A program made the position numbers and the translations under genes. A stretch of 64,000 nucleotides of DNA from assembly GCA_029260495.1 (NCBI GenBank), contig JAJDDD010000020.1:248001-312000 (forward strand), written 5' to 3'. Below the pieces are notes generated by a model. That model did no database searches. It worked only from the letters and a program-made list of their open reading frames with translations, and was not told the origin of the DNA. This DNA comes from Phycisphaerales bacterium (GTDB lineage: Bacteria; Planctomycetota; Phycisphaerae; Phycisphaerales; UBA1924). This document shows positions 1 to 9,179 of this stretch, in pieces. Within the stretch, counting starts at the first letter, position 1, and each line of letters opens with the position of its first letter.

Positions 1-1
1 C

Positions 2-988
2 ACACCCAGTTTTGCAGTAAGCATCCTCAGTGAGTTGAAGCAGACCGTCATCCACCATCACCATCCCGCAAGCGAACAAGAAAATGGCGCTACACTGGAT
101 GTCGTCACCACAGATGGGAGTTATCACTTTACCGATCCCAACGCTGAGCCATTCATACAATCAAACTCGCCGCCTCGCGTTAACATTGCGTTTCCAGGTG
201 GAACCATCAATGACTTCGTGCAACTCATTAAGCGCGCCCGGGATGACGTCAACATCGTTGTCATGCCCGAAGCCGCAAACTTCCCCGTCCCCTCGCTTGA
301 GCTTCATGATGTCACCGTCTCAGCCGCTCTTCAAATTATCGACGGCACATTGCGCCCTGGTGAAAGCGGACACTTTCAGAAACTCAATGCTCGCTCATTC
401 CAATCCCACCGCGGCCTGTTCCGCATCGAAGTCGACCGCCCGATGCGCAACGAAAAGACCAACGTCTGGAGCGTCGCTGAAATGCTCCTCGCCAATAACA
501 ACCCCGACGTCAGCGCCGACCAACTCCTCGCGGGCATCCAGGCTGCTCTCTCCCTCTACCAAAACCCCGCCAAAGTCCTCTACCACGAACAACTCGCCCT
601 CATCATCATCCGTGGACCCCAGGAGCAAATCAATGTCGCAGATTTGGTCATCGATCGTTCATTTGAAAGCGCCAATCACCGTTCCCAATCCGACAATCGG
701 TTCCAGAACGAACTCGCGATGCTCGAACACCAGATGCGCGTCGCTGAAAGTCAGAATCGCGTCCATGAGAAAGAGCTCCAGATTGCGCAAAACCAAATCG
801 CTCTACTCGAACAAGTCGAAGATTCATCTGGGAACCTCCAGTTTCAGCTCGCCGAAGCAGAGCTGCGCGTTGTGAAAGCCGAAGCGGAACTTACAAATTC
901 TCGCAGCGAACTACAGCTTCTTCAACAAGAGCACAGCCGGATTCTCCAGCGCATCACCGCCTCCAAAAACATCAACGACAAACAATAA
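2..988 (+). CDS. STN/secretin-N-like protein with C-terminal coiled coil (5' end missing)
   Basis: The reading frame is open to the left edge of the window. A TTG at 35 could start it, but no ribosome binding site is visible and the codons upstream are uninterrupted, so I treat the gene as 5'-truncated. About 40-100 residues in, the segment from VNIAFPGGTINDFVQ to VTVSAALQIIDGTL has the beta-alpha-beta look of an STN or secretin N-type domain (small domains found in secretins and in TonB-dependent receptors). The last ~100 residues are Gln/Glu/Leu-rich heptads, predicted coiled coil. The specific function is unknown. An ECF sigma gene follows 93 bp downstream on the same strand, so a link to envelope signalling is possible but unproven. 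Confidence 0.6.
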   Translation, partial: TPSFAVSILSELKQTVIHHHHPASEQENGATLDVVTTDGSYHFTDPNAEPFIQSNSPPRVNIAFPGGTINDFVQLIKRARDDVNIVVMPEAANFPVPSLELHDVTVSAALQIIDGTLRPGESGHFQKLNARSFQSHRGLFRIEVDRPMRNEKTNVWSVAEMLLANNNPDVSADQLLAGIQAALSLYQNPAKVLYHEQLALIIIRGPQEQINVADLVIDRSFESANHRSQSDNRFQNELAMLEHQMRVAESQNRVHEKELQIAQNQIALLEQVEDSSGNLQFQLAEAELRVVKAEAELTNSRSELQLLQQEHSRILQRITASKNINDKQ

Positions 989-1081
989 TCGCAGTCGCTG
1001 CCCATCTCTCCACGCCAAACTCCGCGTCATGCGCCATCTGTTCACAATCCATGTCCTCCCGCAGCCGCCTACTCTTATCCA

Positions 1082-1675
1082 ATGCCTTCCCCGCCTCTCG
1101 ACGCCCGAATGCTGACGCGCGAGATCATCGCGGGGAATACCGACGCCTTTGCTGCACTTTATGAAGCGAAGTTCGACATGCTCTACACCGCAATCAAACA
1201 TTCCACCGGCTTCGATGAGTCTCGCTCGCTTGATATTGTGCAGGACGCCATGCTCCGCGCCATCCGCAAGATGAAACCTATTGACACCACCGCCGAACTC
1301 GATGCATGGCTCCTCCGTGTCGCGCGGACAACGGCGCTTGATTCACTTCGCCAGGAGCGCCGCCGGCGCGCGCGCGAACGCGGCGCAGCGCAGGGACTGG
1401 TGCGCACAGATTCCTCGAATTCGCGCACAAACGCTTCGGTTTCGCGCACACAAGTGGATGATCTAGAGGGCCGATCAGCCTGGCTTGTGCGCACCATGTC
1501 GGGCCTTGATCGAACGTCCGTCGAACTCCTCGAACTCCGATTCCGCGCCGGTCTGACTCTCGAAGAAACCGGCCGCCGACTTGGAATCAAACCCGGCGCC
1601 GTTCACGGGAGGCTTGCGCGGCTGCTCACCCGTTTGCGCGCGCAGGCGGAGAAGGAGGAGAGCCATGACGCATGA
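1082..1675 (+). CDS. RNA polymerase sigma factor, ECF (sigma-70) family
   Basis: At 197 residues this has the usual ECF sigma length. The N-terminal half has region 2 (FDMLYTAIKHSTGFDESRS, then DIVQDAMLRAIRKM and LDAWLLRVARTTALDSLR), which recognises the -10 element and melts DNA. The C-terminal half has region 4, a helix-turn-helix (LTLEETGRRLGIKPGAVHGR) for -35 recognition. The linker is rich in Arg and Ser. The next gene starts inside this one (11-bp overlap) and encodes a membrane protein, the usual arrangement for a sigma factor and its membrane partner. The target regulon cannot be deduced from the window. Confidence 0.88.
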   Translation: MPSPPLDARMLTREIIAGNTDAFAALYEAKFDMLYTAIKHSTGFDESRSLDIVQDAMLRAIRKMKPIDTTAELDAWLLRVARTTALDSLRQERRRRARERGAAQGLVRTDSSNSRTNASVSRTQVDDLEGRSAWLVRTMSGLDRTSVELLELRFRAGLTLEETGRRLGIKPGAVHGRLARLLTRLRAQAEKEESHDA

Positions 1676-2279
1676 TGATGCGCACGAATCTGGCGCATAT
1701 GAGCAGCTTTCATCCGCTGGCTGCGCGCGCCGGGAGGCGATGCTCGATGATCTGCGCGCGGAAGTTGTCACACGGGGAGCGCAGAGACGGCGGGCGCGCG
1801 CTCGAAACCGCGCGATCGGCGTGAGCTCGCTCGGGCTGGTCATCATCGCAGCGGCCGTGGTCGCGCTCACAGTGCGCACGCCGGCGCCCGGGCCCGGCGC
1901 TCCGATCAACGAACCACGCGCGCACAACGATCCCCTGCCCACCGACGAAGCCGCGCCGCCGCGCCCAACGCACCAGCGTTCACAAGTCTTGATTCTACAG
2001 TTGGTTATCGATCCAGATCGCACGCCGATTCGGATTGTTCAAGTCGAACCTGGCGTCGCGCGCCGATTTTCAACAGCCACCCGCGCGCGCTCAGGCGCGC
2101 TGCCGCAAATTTTGTATCTGAATGACGCCGAACTCCTCACCACACTCGCCGCCGCCGGCCGCCCAACCGGCCTCGTGCGCAGCGAAGGCCGCGTCTGGCT
2201 GACCGCGTCCGTGACGGACGCAGCTTTGGAGAAAGAGCACGAATCGCCAAATAACAAGACTGATGAAGAGCTTGGATGA
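1665..2279 (+). CDS. Single-pass membrane protein, candidate anti-sigma partner
   Basis: The start is set at ATG 1665 because a strong ribosome binding site (GGAGGAG) lies just upstream inside the sigma gene; the 11-bp overlap implies translational coupling. The 204-residue product has an N-terminal cytoplasmic part of ~60 residues, one membrane segment (GVSSLGLVIIAAAVVALTV), a Pro/Ala-rich linker and a C-terminal domain of ~110 residues outside the membrane. This is anti-sigma topology, but the zinc anti-sigma motif (HxxxCxxC) is absent: there is only one Cys in the N-terminal part. The anti-sigma role therefore rests on gene order and topology, not on a recognised domain. Confidence 0.65.
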   Translation: MTHDDAHESGAYEQLSSAGCARREAMLDDLRAEVVTRGAQRRRARARNRAIGVSSLGLVIIAAAVVALTVRTPAPGPGAPINEPRAHNDPLPTDEAAPPRPTHQRSQVLILQLVIDPDRTPIRIVQVEPGVARRFSTATRARSGALPQILYLNDAELLTTLAAAGRPTGLVRSEGRVWLTASVTDAALEKEHESPNNKTDEELG

Positions 2280-2352
2280 CGGCGACTTCTTATGACTGCC
2301 AGTTCTTACTAAGTGCGTTCGAGCATAAAGAGTTCCTGCGAGGCACGCCCAC

Positions 2353-2634
2353 TCACAAGAAACGCACCATCAGCACAACAACGGCAGCGAGCATCGCATA
2401 TATGAGAAAATATATGCGGTTGGCGCGGTGCATCTTTTGATCCGTTGTGCTGACTATGGCGCCGAATATACCGAAAACGGCACTTCCCAGCAGCCCCATG
2501 ACAGCATAATACGCGACGGCCCAAATTGTTGCTTCGTCTGTCGTACGGCGTACATAGTCAGCCATGATGATCGTATACATTAATATCATTATTCCAATGA
2601 TAAAGAGACTATGGCTGATAATTTTAGCGCCCAT
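2353..2634 (-). CDS. Small membrane protein, unknown function
   Basis: The 93-residue product is mostly hydrophobic, with three likely membrane segments (around 8-25, 38-62 and 72-92) and a short basic loop containing DQKMHRANR. I do not recognise the family. It lies in a short, relatively AT-rich patch compared with the rest of the window. The next minus-strand gene upstream, encoding a lipoprotein, ends 50 bp away, so the two could be co-transcribed. The ribosome binding site is weak. Confidence 0.5.
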   Translation of the reverse strand: MGAKIISHSLFIIGIMILMYTIIMADYVRRTTDEATIWAVAYYAVMGLLGSAVFGIFGAIVSTTDQKMHRANRIYFLIYAMLAAVVVLMVRFL

Positions 2635-2686
2635 GCTGTGACTCGATTATCAATACGCTAACTATACAAAGGCGGCGTTCAACCAT

Positions 2687-3418
2687 TCAGTCACTTTGCT
2701 CCGCTATGACCTGGAACAAATCGCCGGAAGGCACAAGCCGAAGCATGCCCCATGGCACCAAGATACGACCTTCGCTATTCGGCCCGAACTGAATGGGCGT
2801 CGGTTCAATGTTCAAATCTGGCGATGCCCATAGAAGATCCGAGGAGTACGGGACTTGTTGCCCGTAGACGATGCCACCAGGCAGGCCGACGACGATTAAT
2901 TTATTTAGCTCCGGTTCATCTTCAGCAACGAGATCGGGCGCATAAAAATGCGCAGGAAATCCATTTAATGCCTTACCCCAATAAAATGTCCCAATAGGTA
3001 TGGGCGCGATTACGACAACAATCGGATCAATACAACAAACAACGACTGTTGATTGAAATATGTGATGAGCGCGCTCTATAGACAATGGATTTTGTGCAGC
3101 ATCATCCAACAATTCTTTACGATTTTCATCATCCCGCGGAACCTCTTCAAACGAGTATCCAAAAGGTTTCAGGAAGCGAATCGTTTTTTTCACAACACGC
3201 GATGCTGAAACACACACTCGATCGAATCCCGGCTTGGTCCATGTGACGCTCCCTCGCATATCGAAAAGAAGGTAAGATGTGATTCTAGCTTCAGCAATCG
3301 CTACATCAGACCCACCATAATACGGCTGCGAAGGCCAGGCATCTCGACCAGATGTGGTGCGATAGCAACCAGACAACATAGCCAGCAACAAGAGCGCCAA
3401 AGTTCGGATGATGATCAT
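2687..3418 (-). CDS. Putative lipoprotein, unknown function
   Basis: The start is placed at ATG 3418, preceded by GGAGAGAAG at good spacing; a longer reading from 3454 would run into the GNAT gene. The 243-residue product begins MIIIRTLALLLLAMLSGC, a signal peptide with a lipobox (LSGC), so it should be lipid-anchored. The remainder has no motif I recognise; it contains a hydrophobic stretch (VVVCCIDPIVVVIAPIPIG) that might touch the membrane. It lies 16 bp after the acetyltransferase gene on the same strand, consistent with a shared transcript. Base composition is lower in GC than its neighbours, which may indicate recent acquisition. Confidence 0.6.
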   Translation of the reverse strand: MIIIRTLALLLLAMLSGCYRTTSGRDAWPSQPYYGGSDVAIAEARITSYLLFDMRGSVTWTKPGFDRVCVSASRVVKKTIRFLKPFGYSFEEVPRDDENRKELLDDAAQNPLSIERAHHIFQSTVVVCCIDPIVVVIAPIPIGTFYWGKALNGFPAHFYAPDLVAEDEPELNKLIVVGLPGGIVYGQQVPYSSDLLWASPDLNIEPTPIQFGPNSEGRILVPWGMLRLVPSGDLFQVIAEQSD

Positions 3419-3434
3419 GATTCTTCTCTCCGAA

Positions 3435-4265
3435 TCAAGATTGCGTTTTCTCAAGTCGCCACTTCGTGCGTGTGTAGGCGAGACGGAAGCCGTTGCGTTC
3501 GGCGTTGCGTTGGGAGCTGGAGCCGGGTTCGGCGACGATCATGACGAGATCGCAGCCGCGCTGGCGGGCGTATTGCAATCGGTGATTGAAGAGGGCGAGC
3601 TGCGCGCCTTGTCGGCGGGCTTCGGGGATGGTGCAGGCGCCGGCGAGGAGGGCGACGCCTTCAACCATGAGCAGTTCGCCGGCGGCGATGGGCTTGCCTT
3701 CTGATTCGACAAGAAACTCCTGCGCGTCGTCGCGGGTCGCATTGACGCGGACGACGTTGTGCATGAGTTCGCGCAGGTCGCCGAAGTCGGCCCAGCCTTG
3801 CGTCGCGGTTTCCGCCCAGAGCGTGCCTTCGTCGGCGTTGATGGGGCGGACGGAGAGGTTGGTGTCTTTTTCGCTGTGAAATACGGTCTTATCAGAGAGG
3901 GTGCGATAGAGGACGCTGCCCAATTCGATGGGGCGGTAGCCGCGCTCGACGAGTTTGGCAGTCAGTTTGACACCCGCGAGGGGGCAGATTTCTTGATCGA
4001 CATGGGCGGATCGCTCGCGGAAAAAGGTTTCGATGGCGTCGAGATGTTCATCGCGGGTTTCTTCCAACACGCCAAGGCCGAAGGTTTGCGTGAGCAAGGA
4101 ATCAGCGCCATCGAACATGGCGAGAGCGCCGGCGACTTCGAGGACGGCAGTTCCGCTGTTGGGATCAAGTTTACCGCGGGTCGCGACGAACTCTGCGCTG
4201 GCGCGCCCTTCGGCGCCTTCCAGACGGCGCGCGAGAGCGAGATCGGCAAAGGGCGTTCCAGGCAT
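3435..4265 (-). CDS. GNAT family N-acetyltransferase
   Basis: The 276-residue protein has its acetyltransferase fold in the C-terminal half. EGVALLAGACTIPEARRQGA carries the acetyl-CoA-binding motif A with the pyrophosphate loop (ARRQGAQ), and PGSSSQRNAERNGFRLAYTR is a typical motif B (Asn-rich helix, then G-F). The N-terminal ~130 residues look like a second, degenerate GNAT-like half (LEEYR-like segments and GVKLTAKLVERGYRPIELGS), as in two-domain GNATs. The substrate is not predictable. It sits 6 bp after the carboxypeptidase gene and 16 bp before the lipoprotein gene, all on the minus strand, so the three probably form one transcription unit. Confidence 0.8.
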   Translation of the reverse strand: MPGTPFADLALARRLEGAEGRASAEFVATRGKLDPNSGTAVLEVAGALAMFDGADSLLTQTFGLGVLEETRDEHLDAIETFFRERSAHVDQEICPLAGVKLTAKLVERGYRPIELGSVLYRTLSDKTVFHSEKDTNLSVRPINADEGTLWAETATQGWADFGDLRELMHNVVRVNATRDDAQEFLVESEGKPIAAGELLMVEGVALLAGACTIPEARRQGAQLALFNHRLQYARQRGCDLVMIVAEPGSSSQRNAERNGFRLAYTRTKWRLEKTQS

Positions 4266-4271
4266 TTGGGT

Positions 4272-5810
4272 TCACTCGACGTTGGCGCTGTTTTCGATGA
4301 ATTGTTTGATGTCGCTATGCAGGCGGCGGAGGGATGACTCCTGGATGTACATCATGTGGCCGGCGGGGAAGTAGCTGGTGGTGATGTTGTTTTGGAGGTG
4401 GGGTTCAAGGCCGAGATGGTTGACGGTGTAATCAGTTGCGAAGTAGGGAGTGGCGAGGTCGTAGTGGCCACTTGCGATGAAGACGCGGAGTGATTCGTTT
4501 TTGGTCATTGCTTCGCGCAAGGTTTTAGCGACGTTGACATAACTGTTTTCATAGGATGAATAGGACCAGGGGTGGACTCTGCCGGTGAGGATTTCGTAGG
4601 GGAGTTCATTTTCATATTCCAACTCCCTGCGGACGTAGTCGTTCAACATCGCGGTGTATGGGCCCATGATTGCGGTCATGCTGGGGTCGTGGTCGAAGGT
4701 TTCGCCGGCGGCGTCGGCGTCAATGCCGGTGAAGCGGCTGTCGAGCCTGCCGACGGAGCGGCGCTGGTCGCGCATGAGTTCTTTGGTGAAGCGCATGATG
4801 TGGATGCGCATGTTTGATTCACGGACGTACTCTTCGCTGAGGCCGGTGTAGCGGGCGAGTGTGTGTGTTATTTCCTGCTGACGCTGGCCAGGGAGGTCAT
4901 CACCCTGGGCGAGGGCGGTGAGATAGTCGGTGAGGGCCCAGGCTTCGACTTCGCGAAGGAGTTCCTCGAGTGGGCGGCGCTGGAGGTCGGCGGGGAGTCT
5001 GTTGTGGAAGTGTGCGGTGGCGGTGTAGGTGGGAAGGAAGAGGATGTAGGGGAGATCGTTGCCTTCATCGAAGCGGGCGGTTTGGAAGTTAAGGATGGCG
5101 GAGATGAGCATGATGCCGTTGAGATACATGCCGTGCCGGTTTTGGAGATAGCCGGAGAGGCCCGCGGCGCGGGTGGTGCCATAGCTTTCGCCGGCGAGGA
5201 ACTTGGGGCTGGCCCAGCGCTCGTAGCGAGTGACATATTTATGGATGAAGTCGCCGACGGAGCGGACGTCTTCGTTGAGGCCTGAGAACTCTTTTTGTTC
5301 GTGGTCTTCTGCGGGGCGGGAGTAGCCGGTGCCGACGGGGTCGATGAAGACGAGGTCGGTGGCGTCGAGCCAGGTGCTGGAGTTGTTGACGAGTTTATAG
5401 GGAGGTTGCGCAGTGAACCCTTCGGGGCCCATTTGCGTGCGGCGGGGGCCGGCGGTTCCAAGATGGAGCCAGACGGAGGAGGAGCCGGGGCCGCCGTTGA
5501 AGACGAAGGTGATGGGTCTTTCGGCAGGGTCGAGCGCGCCGTCGAGTGTGTAGGCGACGAAGAAGACATTGGCGAGGAGTTCGGTTTTTTCGTTGGTCAG
5601 CGGCATGTAGCCGGTGGTGACGGTGTAGTTGAGCGCGCCAGCCTGGGCAGAGACGGACTTGTGGACGACGGAGAGATCGTCTTTTTCATCTGCGCTGGCA
5701 GTTTCGGCTGTTGGCTCCGACTCTGATTCGGGCTGGGCGAGAGTGCTTGGGGCGATGTAGAGGAATGAGATGAGAAGCGTCAGCAGGAGGCATGGGCGGA
5801 TGTGCATCAT
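4272..5810 (-). CDS. Secreted serine carboxypeptidase, peptidase family S10
   Basis: The start is chosen at ATG 5810, directly followed by a signal peptide (MMHIRPCLLLTLLISFLYIA, cleavage after ...STLA). The longer open frame upstream has no signal-like sequence and would overlap the terminator of the gene before it. The 512-residue product shows S10 hallmarks: the oxyanion segment VFNGGPGSSSVWLHLG, the nucleophile in GESYG (about Ser209), the acid in SGHYDLATPY (about Asp451) and the base in FPAGHMMY (about His485). It should remove C-terminal residues from peptides outside the cytoplasm. An Asp/Glu-rich stretch follows the signal peptide. It leads a probable three-gene unit with the GNAT and lipoprotein genes. 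Confidence 0.9.
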   Translation of the reverse strand: MMHIRPCLLLTLLISFLYIAPSTLAQPESESEPTAETASADEKDDLSVVHKSVSAQAGALNYTVTTGYMPLTNEKTELLANVFFVAYTLDGALDPAERPITFVFNGGPGSSSVWLHLGTAGPRRTQMGPEGFTAQPPYKLVNNSSTWLDATDLVFIDPVGTGYSRPAEDHEQKEFSGLNEDVRSVGDFIHKYVTRYERWASPKFLAGESYGTTRAAGLSGYLQNRHGMYLNGIMLISAILNFQTARFDEGNDLPYILFLPTYTATAHFHNRLPADLQRRPLEELLREVEAWALTDYLTALAQGDDLPGQRQQEITHTLARYTGLSEEYVRESNMRIHIMRFTKELMRDQRRSVGRLDSRFTGIDADAAGETFDHDPSMTAIMGPYTAMLNDYVRRELEYENELPYEILTGRVHPWSYSSYENSYVNVAKTLREAMTKNESLRVFIASGHYDLATPYFATDYTVNHLGLEPHLQNNITTSYFPAGHMMYIQESSLRRLHSDIKQFIENSANVE

Positions 5811-5882
5811 TGGAGCCTTTTTGTTCCCAGGGTTGGATGTTTGGAAGCCGGATGTTGCAGTTTTCCATTCTAACGTATGCCC

Positions 5883-5920
5883 AAAAAAAGAACGGGCGGG
5901 CTCCATTTGGAACCCGCCCG
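5883..5920 (-). terminator. Intrinsic terminator of the coiled-coil lipoprotein gene
   Basis: Arms 5893-5904 and 5909-5920 form a 12-bp stem (one G-T wobble) with a 4-nt loop. On the minus strand the stem is followed by a run of T (complement of the A tract at 5883-5889). It lies 42 bp past the stop of the lipoprotein gene. Confidence 0.85.
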
Positions 5921-5961
5921 GTCGCATTCACATATGAGCCAGAGGCTGTTTCAACGAACGA

Positions 5962-8727
5962 TTATTCGTCGTCGAAGTTATCGATGAAGGTTCCAATGAG
6001 GAACTGATCGGTTTCGGCCTCGGTGTAGGCCTGCTCGAAGCTCTGGGGGAAGTACTGAGCGGGTTGAGCGAGTCGCTTGTCCCAGTTGTGGCGGGCGGCG
6101 ACTTCAAAGGCCCGGGCTTTGTCCTGCAGATTGGCGAGGGCTTCGGTGCTCATCGCACGGTATGCGTCGGCGGCGGCGACGGCCTGCTGGACGCGGGCTT
6201 TCGTCTGCTGCTTGCTGAGATACTCGGTGGCGAAGGCCTTGTTGCGGTCAGCGATGACTGAAGCGATGCGGGCGTCGAAACGAGCACGAACGACATCATC
6301 CTGCGCATCTGCAGCGGCGAACTTGGTAGAGATCCTGGCGTCGTCGATTTGCGAGCGAGCGAAGACGGTCGCACGCTGGGCGGTGTCGTAGGACTCAGCG
6401 ATTTCGCGATCGGCTTCGGCGTAGGCGAGCATGCGCTCGACCTCGGCCTGGCCGGACAGTTGCTGGGCGTCTGTGACGTTGCGGAGGTGAGCGATCTCAG
6501 CCTCGGCGACGAGACGGCGGGAATCATTGGACGTGTGGAGCTGCGCGATTTCGATTTCGGTCATCGTTGCGATGGTTTCGCTGATGGCCTGCATTTCCTC
6601 GAAGTTGGCGCGGGCGATTTCGGAGAATGTCGCTGCGGCCTGATCGAGGCGGGTCAGCTCGGCGTAGTGGATTTGCTTGGCGGAGTTGATTTCCTGGGCC
6701 ATCTGTGCGGCGAGCGCGCTTTGGCTGCGGCTGAACGAATCTGCCTGTGCCCGAAGCTCTGAGACCTTGGCGGTCCCGCGGCGATGGGTGGCGTCGCGCT
6801 TGGCTTCGAGTGTGCGCACCTGAGCGGCGCCGCCACGATCGACGGCTTCCGCTTGGGCAAGGAGACCGGTGACCTGGGCATCGGCCTTGGTTTCGAGAGC
6901 GTCGAGCTCAGCGCGGAGACTGAGAATCTGGGCTTCGACCTCCTTGAGGGAGGCTTCTGCTTCGACTTGTGAACGGCTGAAGTTGGCTTCGCCGATGCGA
7001 AGGTGCGTTTCGGCCTTGGCGCGAAGGTCGTCGACCTGGGCGATCATTTTTTGCTCGAAGGCGGTGGCCTGGGCGAGGCTCTCGTTGTAGCGAGCCTGTT
7101 GCTGGCTCCACCATGCGTCGAGTTGAGCGGTGCGCTCTTCATAGGTTGCGGTCCGGGTCTTCTCGAAAGCGTCCGCTTCGCTGCGCATGCGCATGACATC
7201 GGCGAGCTTGGTTTTGAACTCGGCGACGTGGTTGGGCTCGAGCTTCGACTCGCGTGCGGGCACGGAGCTAACTTCGGGAGCTGCGTCATCGGGAGAGAGC
7301 GAGAGGATCTGGTCGTCGACCCAGTTGAACTCGACGCTGCCTGCTTGAAGCTGGGTAGCGAGGGTCTGCATGATCTCGGCTTTGATGGCTGAGGCTTCTG
7401 CCTCGGCGCTGGCGCGAATCTGCTCGAACTGCGCATCGGAGAGGGCGACCTGGTGGTCGGCTTCAGCTTGGAAGGCGCGGGCCTGGGCGCGAGCCTGCGC
7501 CATCACGAACTGGGCGCGGGCTTCTTCTTCAAAGCGGTCGGCGCGAGCGCGGAGCACGAAACTTTCTGCTTCGGCGTCCGAGAGGAACTTTTCGATGGAA
7601 GAGCGCTGATGCTCGTAATCAGCTTCTGAGATAGCGATGAATTTTTCGGATTCGGCGCGTTGGCGCTGGGCCTGGGCTTCGGACTCGGTGAGCATCGCCT
7701 CGGACTGTGCGTGCATCGCGTTGACGTCGGCGGAGATCTGCTGATGCTGGAGGTCAGCCTGCTGAACGGCGAGTTGATGGCCGTTCAAGGCGTCTGCCTC
7801 TTCAAGCGCGACGATCTGGGCGGCGATCTCAGCGGCGCGGGCGCCGGCCTGCTCGCGCATCGAATTTGCCTGGGCGCGAAGGTTCATGCTTTGGGCGGCG
7901 ACGCTTTGCGTGAGCGTTGAGATTTGCTGACCGAGATCCTGAACTTCGGCGCTGTGCTGCTGTCGCAGAGCGTCAGCGGTTTCGCGAAGCTCGCGGACCT
8001 TGCTGGCGGCGCGGAGTTCGGTCATCTCAGCGATTTTCATCATTTGCTGGACCTGGGCGGCGCCGCGCTCTGCGACGGCTTGGCGGTCAGCCAACATGCC
8101 TTGATGCTGGGCTTTGGCCTGCTCCCATTCGCTGACGCCCTGCGAGCGTACTTTTTCGTACTGGGCCATGCGGTCCTTGCGGAGCGCGGTGACCATGGCG
8201 TCGTCGAGCCTGAACTGACTATTGCCGGCGGCTTCCTTGGCGCTCACGCGGACGGAAAACTCATCGAGCTGCGCTGTGAAGACATCGCGCGCTTCAGCGG
8301 CCTGGGCGAGTGCGATCTGCTCGCGTGTGAGCGCACGGTGAAGATCTGCGTCGGCGAGGGCCATCGCTTCTGACTGGCGTGCGTCGCGGTTGACTCGGGC
8401 TGCCTGAGCGTGGGCGCGGAGGGCTTCGATTTCTGCGGTGGCGCCGCGCGCTTCGCTGACCCACAACTCGGGAAGCGAAACTTCCTGCCCGCGGGACTGA
8501 TACCACTGCTCGTCATATCTGCCGGAGGTTTCGAGCGGGTCAATCTGCGCACTGGCCATGGAGGCGTGGCGATCGGCGCTGTAGTTGCGGGTGTAGGTTT
8601 TGTTCTTCGCGTTGAAGGCGCCACAGCCGCTGAGTGACATGGCGGCGAGGCCTGCGACGCAAGCGGTGATAAAAATTGGCCTGCGCGAGAGTGCGCTGGC
8701 GAGCGTTCTGTTGTGATGCGTGTTCAT
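5962..8727 (-). CDS. Giant Ala/Gln-rich coiled-coil lipoprotein, unknown function
   Basis: The start is set at ATG 8727, preceded by GAGGAGG. The 921-residue product begins with a signal peptide ending in a lipobox (SLSGC, Cys35), so it should be lipid-anchored outside the inner membrane. After a short Tyr/Ser-rich linker nearly all of residues ~90-890 is predicted coiled coil with Ala at many core positions and recurring blocks such as RAQARAFQAEAD and LRAQADSFSRSQSALAA. The short break near residues ~450-490 (DDQILSLSPDDAAPEVSSVP) is non-helical and could be a hinge. At a full helical rise it could span more than 100 nm. I recognise no enzyme domain; a structural, envelope-spanning role is only inference. 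It is monocistronic: own terminator, and a 452-bp gap upstream. Confidence 0.75.
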   Translation of the reverse strand: MNTHHNRTLASALSRRPIFITACVAGLAAMSLSGCGAFNAKNKTYTRNYSADRHASMASAQIDPLETSGRYDEQWYQSRGQEVSLPELWVSEARGATAEIEALRAHAQAARVNRDARQSEAMALADADLHRALTREQIALAQAAEARDVFTAQLDEFSVRVSAKEAAGNSQFRLDDAMVTALRKDRMAQYEKVRSQGVSEWEQAKAQHQGMLADRQAVAERGAAQVQQMMKIAEMTELRAASKVRELRETADALRQQHSAEVQDLGQQISTLTQSVAAQSMNLRAQANSMREQAGARAAEIAAQIVALEEADALNGHQLAVQQADLQHQQISADVNAMHAQSEAMLTESEAQAQRQRAESEKFIAISEADYEHQRSSIEKFLSDAEAESFVLRARADRFEEEARAQFVMAQARAQARAFQAEADHQVALSDAQFEQIRASAEAEASAIKAEIMQTLATQLQAGSVEFNWVDDQILSLSPDDAAPEVSSVPARESKLEPNHVAEFKTKLADVMRMRSEADAFEKTRTATYEERTAQLDAWWSQQQARYNESLAQATAFEQKMIAQVDDLRAKAETHLRIGEANFSRSQVEAEASLKEVEAQILSLRAELDALETKADAQVTGLLAQAEAVDRGGAAQVRTLEAKRDATHRRGTAKVSELRAQADSFSRSQSALAAQMAQEINSAKQIHYAELTRLDQAAATFSEIARANFEEMQAISETIATMTEIEIAQLHTSNDSRRLVAEAEIAHLRNVTDAQQLSGQAEVERMLAYAEADREIAESYDTAQRATVFARSQIDDARISTKFAAADAQDDVVRARFDARIASVIADRNKAFATEYLSKQQTKARVQQAVAAADAYRAMSTEALANLQDKARAFEVAARHNWDKRLAQPAQYFPQSFEQAYTEAETDQFLIGTFIDNFDDE

Positions 8728-9179
8728 GCCTGCCTCCTCAGTTCGCCGGTGGTATTGGCCGGCGCTCAATGCCATATTGGTGAATGCGATTTCAATCAGA
8801 CGGCTGACTCGTCCCATCTCACGCGCTCTCTTGCGACCGCACGACACGGGGCGACGCCAGCGTCCTTTCAATCGTCACGCGCGGCCCAACCCTGAACGGT
8901 GCGCCCATGCTTTGGCCTCCCGTTCTTCACCCCGGAGGAGGTCCGCGCGGGTGTTCTCTCGCTACGGCCGGCTCAAACAGCACAGCCGTCAAAGCTGCAC
9001 GGTGCATATAGAACGACCACCGACAATCGCTTGCAGGCTGACACAATCAGTTGTGACCCCGATAACCCTTCGGCCGCTCGGCGCTGCGGCGAGTTAGAAG
9101 GGTGAGTGGCGCACGATAGCGCGCATGCGCGACGGCGCATTGAACAACGTGGAGCTAGAGATGGTGGGATCCGATCAGA
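8728..9179. other. Intergenic region between acnA and the coiled-coil lipoprotein gene
   Basis: This stretch of 452 bp has no convincing gene. It must hold the end of the acnA transcript and the promoter of the lipoprotein gene. A stem-loop with 7-bp outer arms (9065-9071 and 9097-9103) lies 76 bp past the acnA stop, without a T run; it could stabilise or end the acnA mRNA. A perfect 12-bp palindrome CGCGCATGCGCG sits at about 9119-9130. No clear -35/-10 pair was found. Confidence 0.4.

Noticed and set aside
9119-9130. 12-bp palindrome CGCGCATGCGCG downstream of acnA
   Set aside because: Such GC palindromes arise easily at this base composition and it has no repeats nearby to suggest a binding site.
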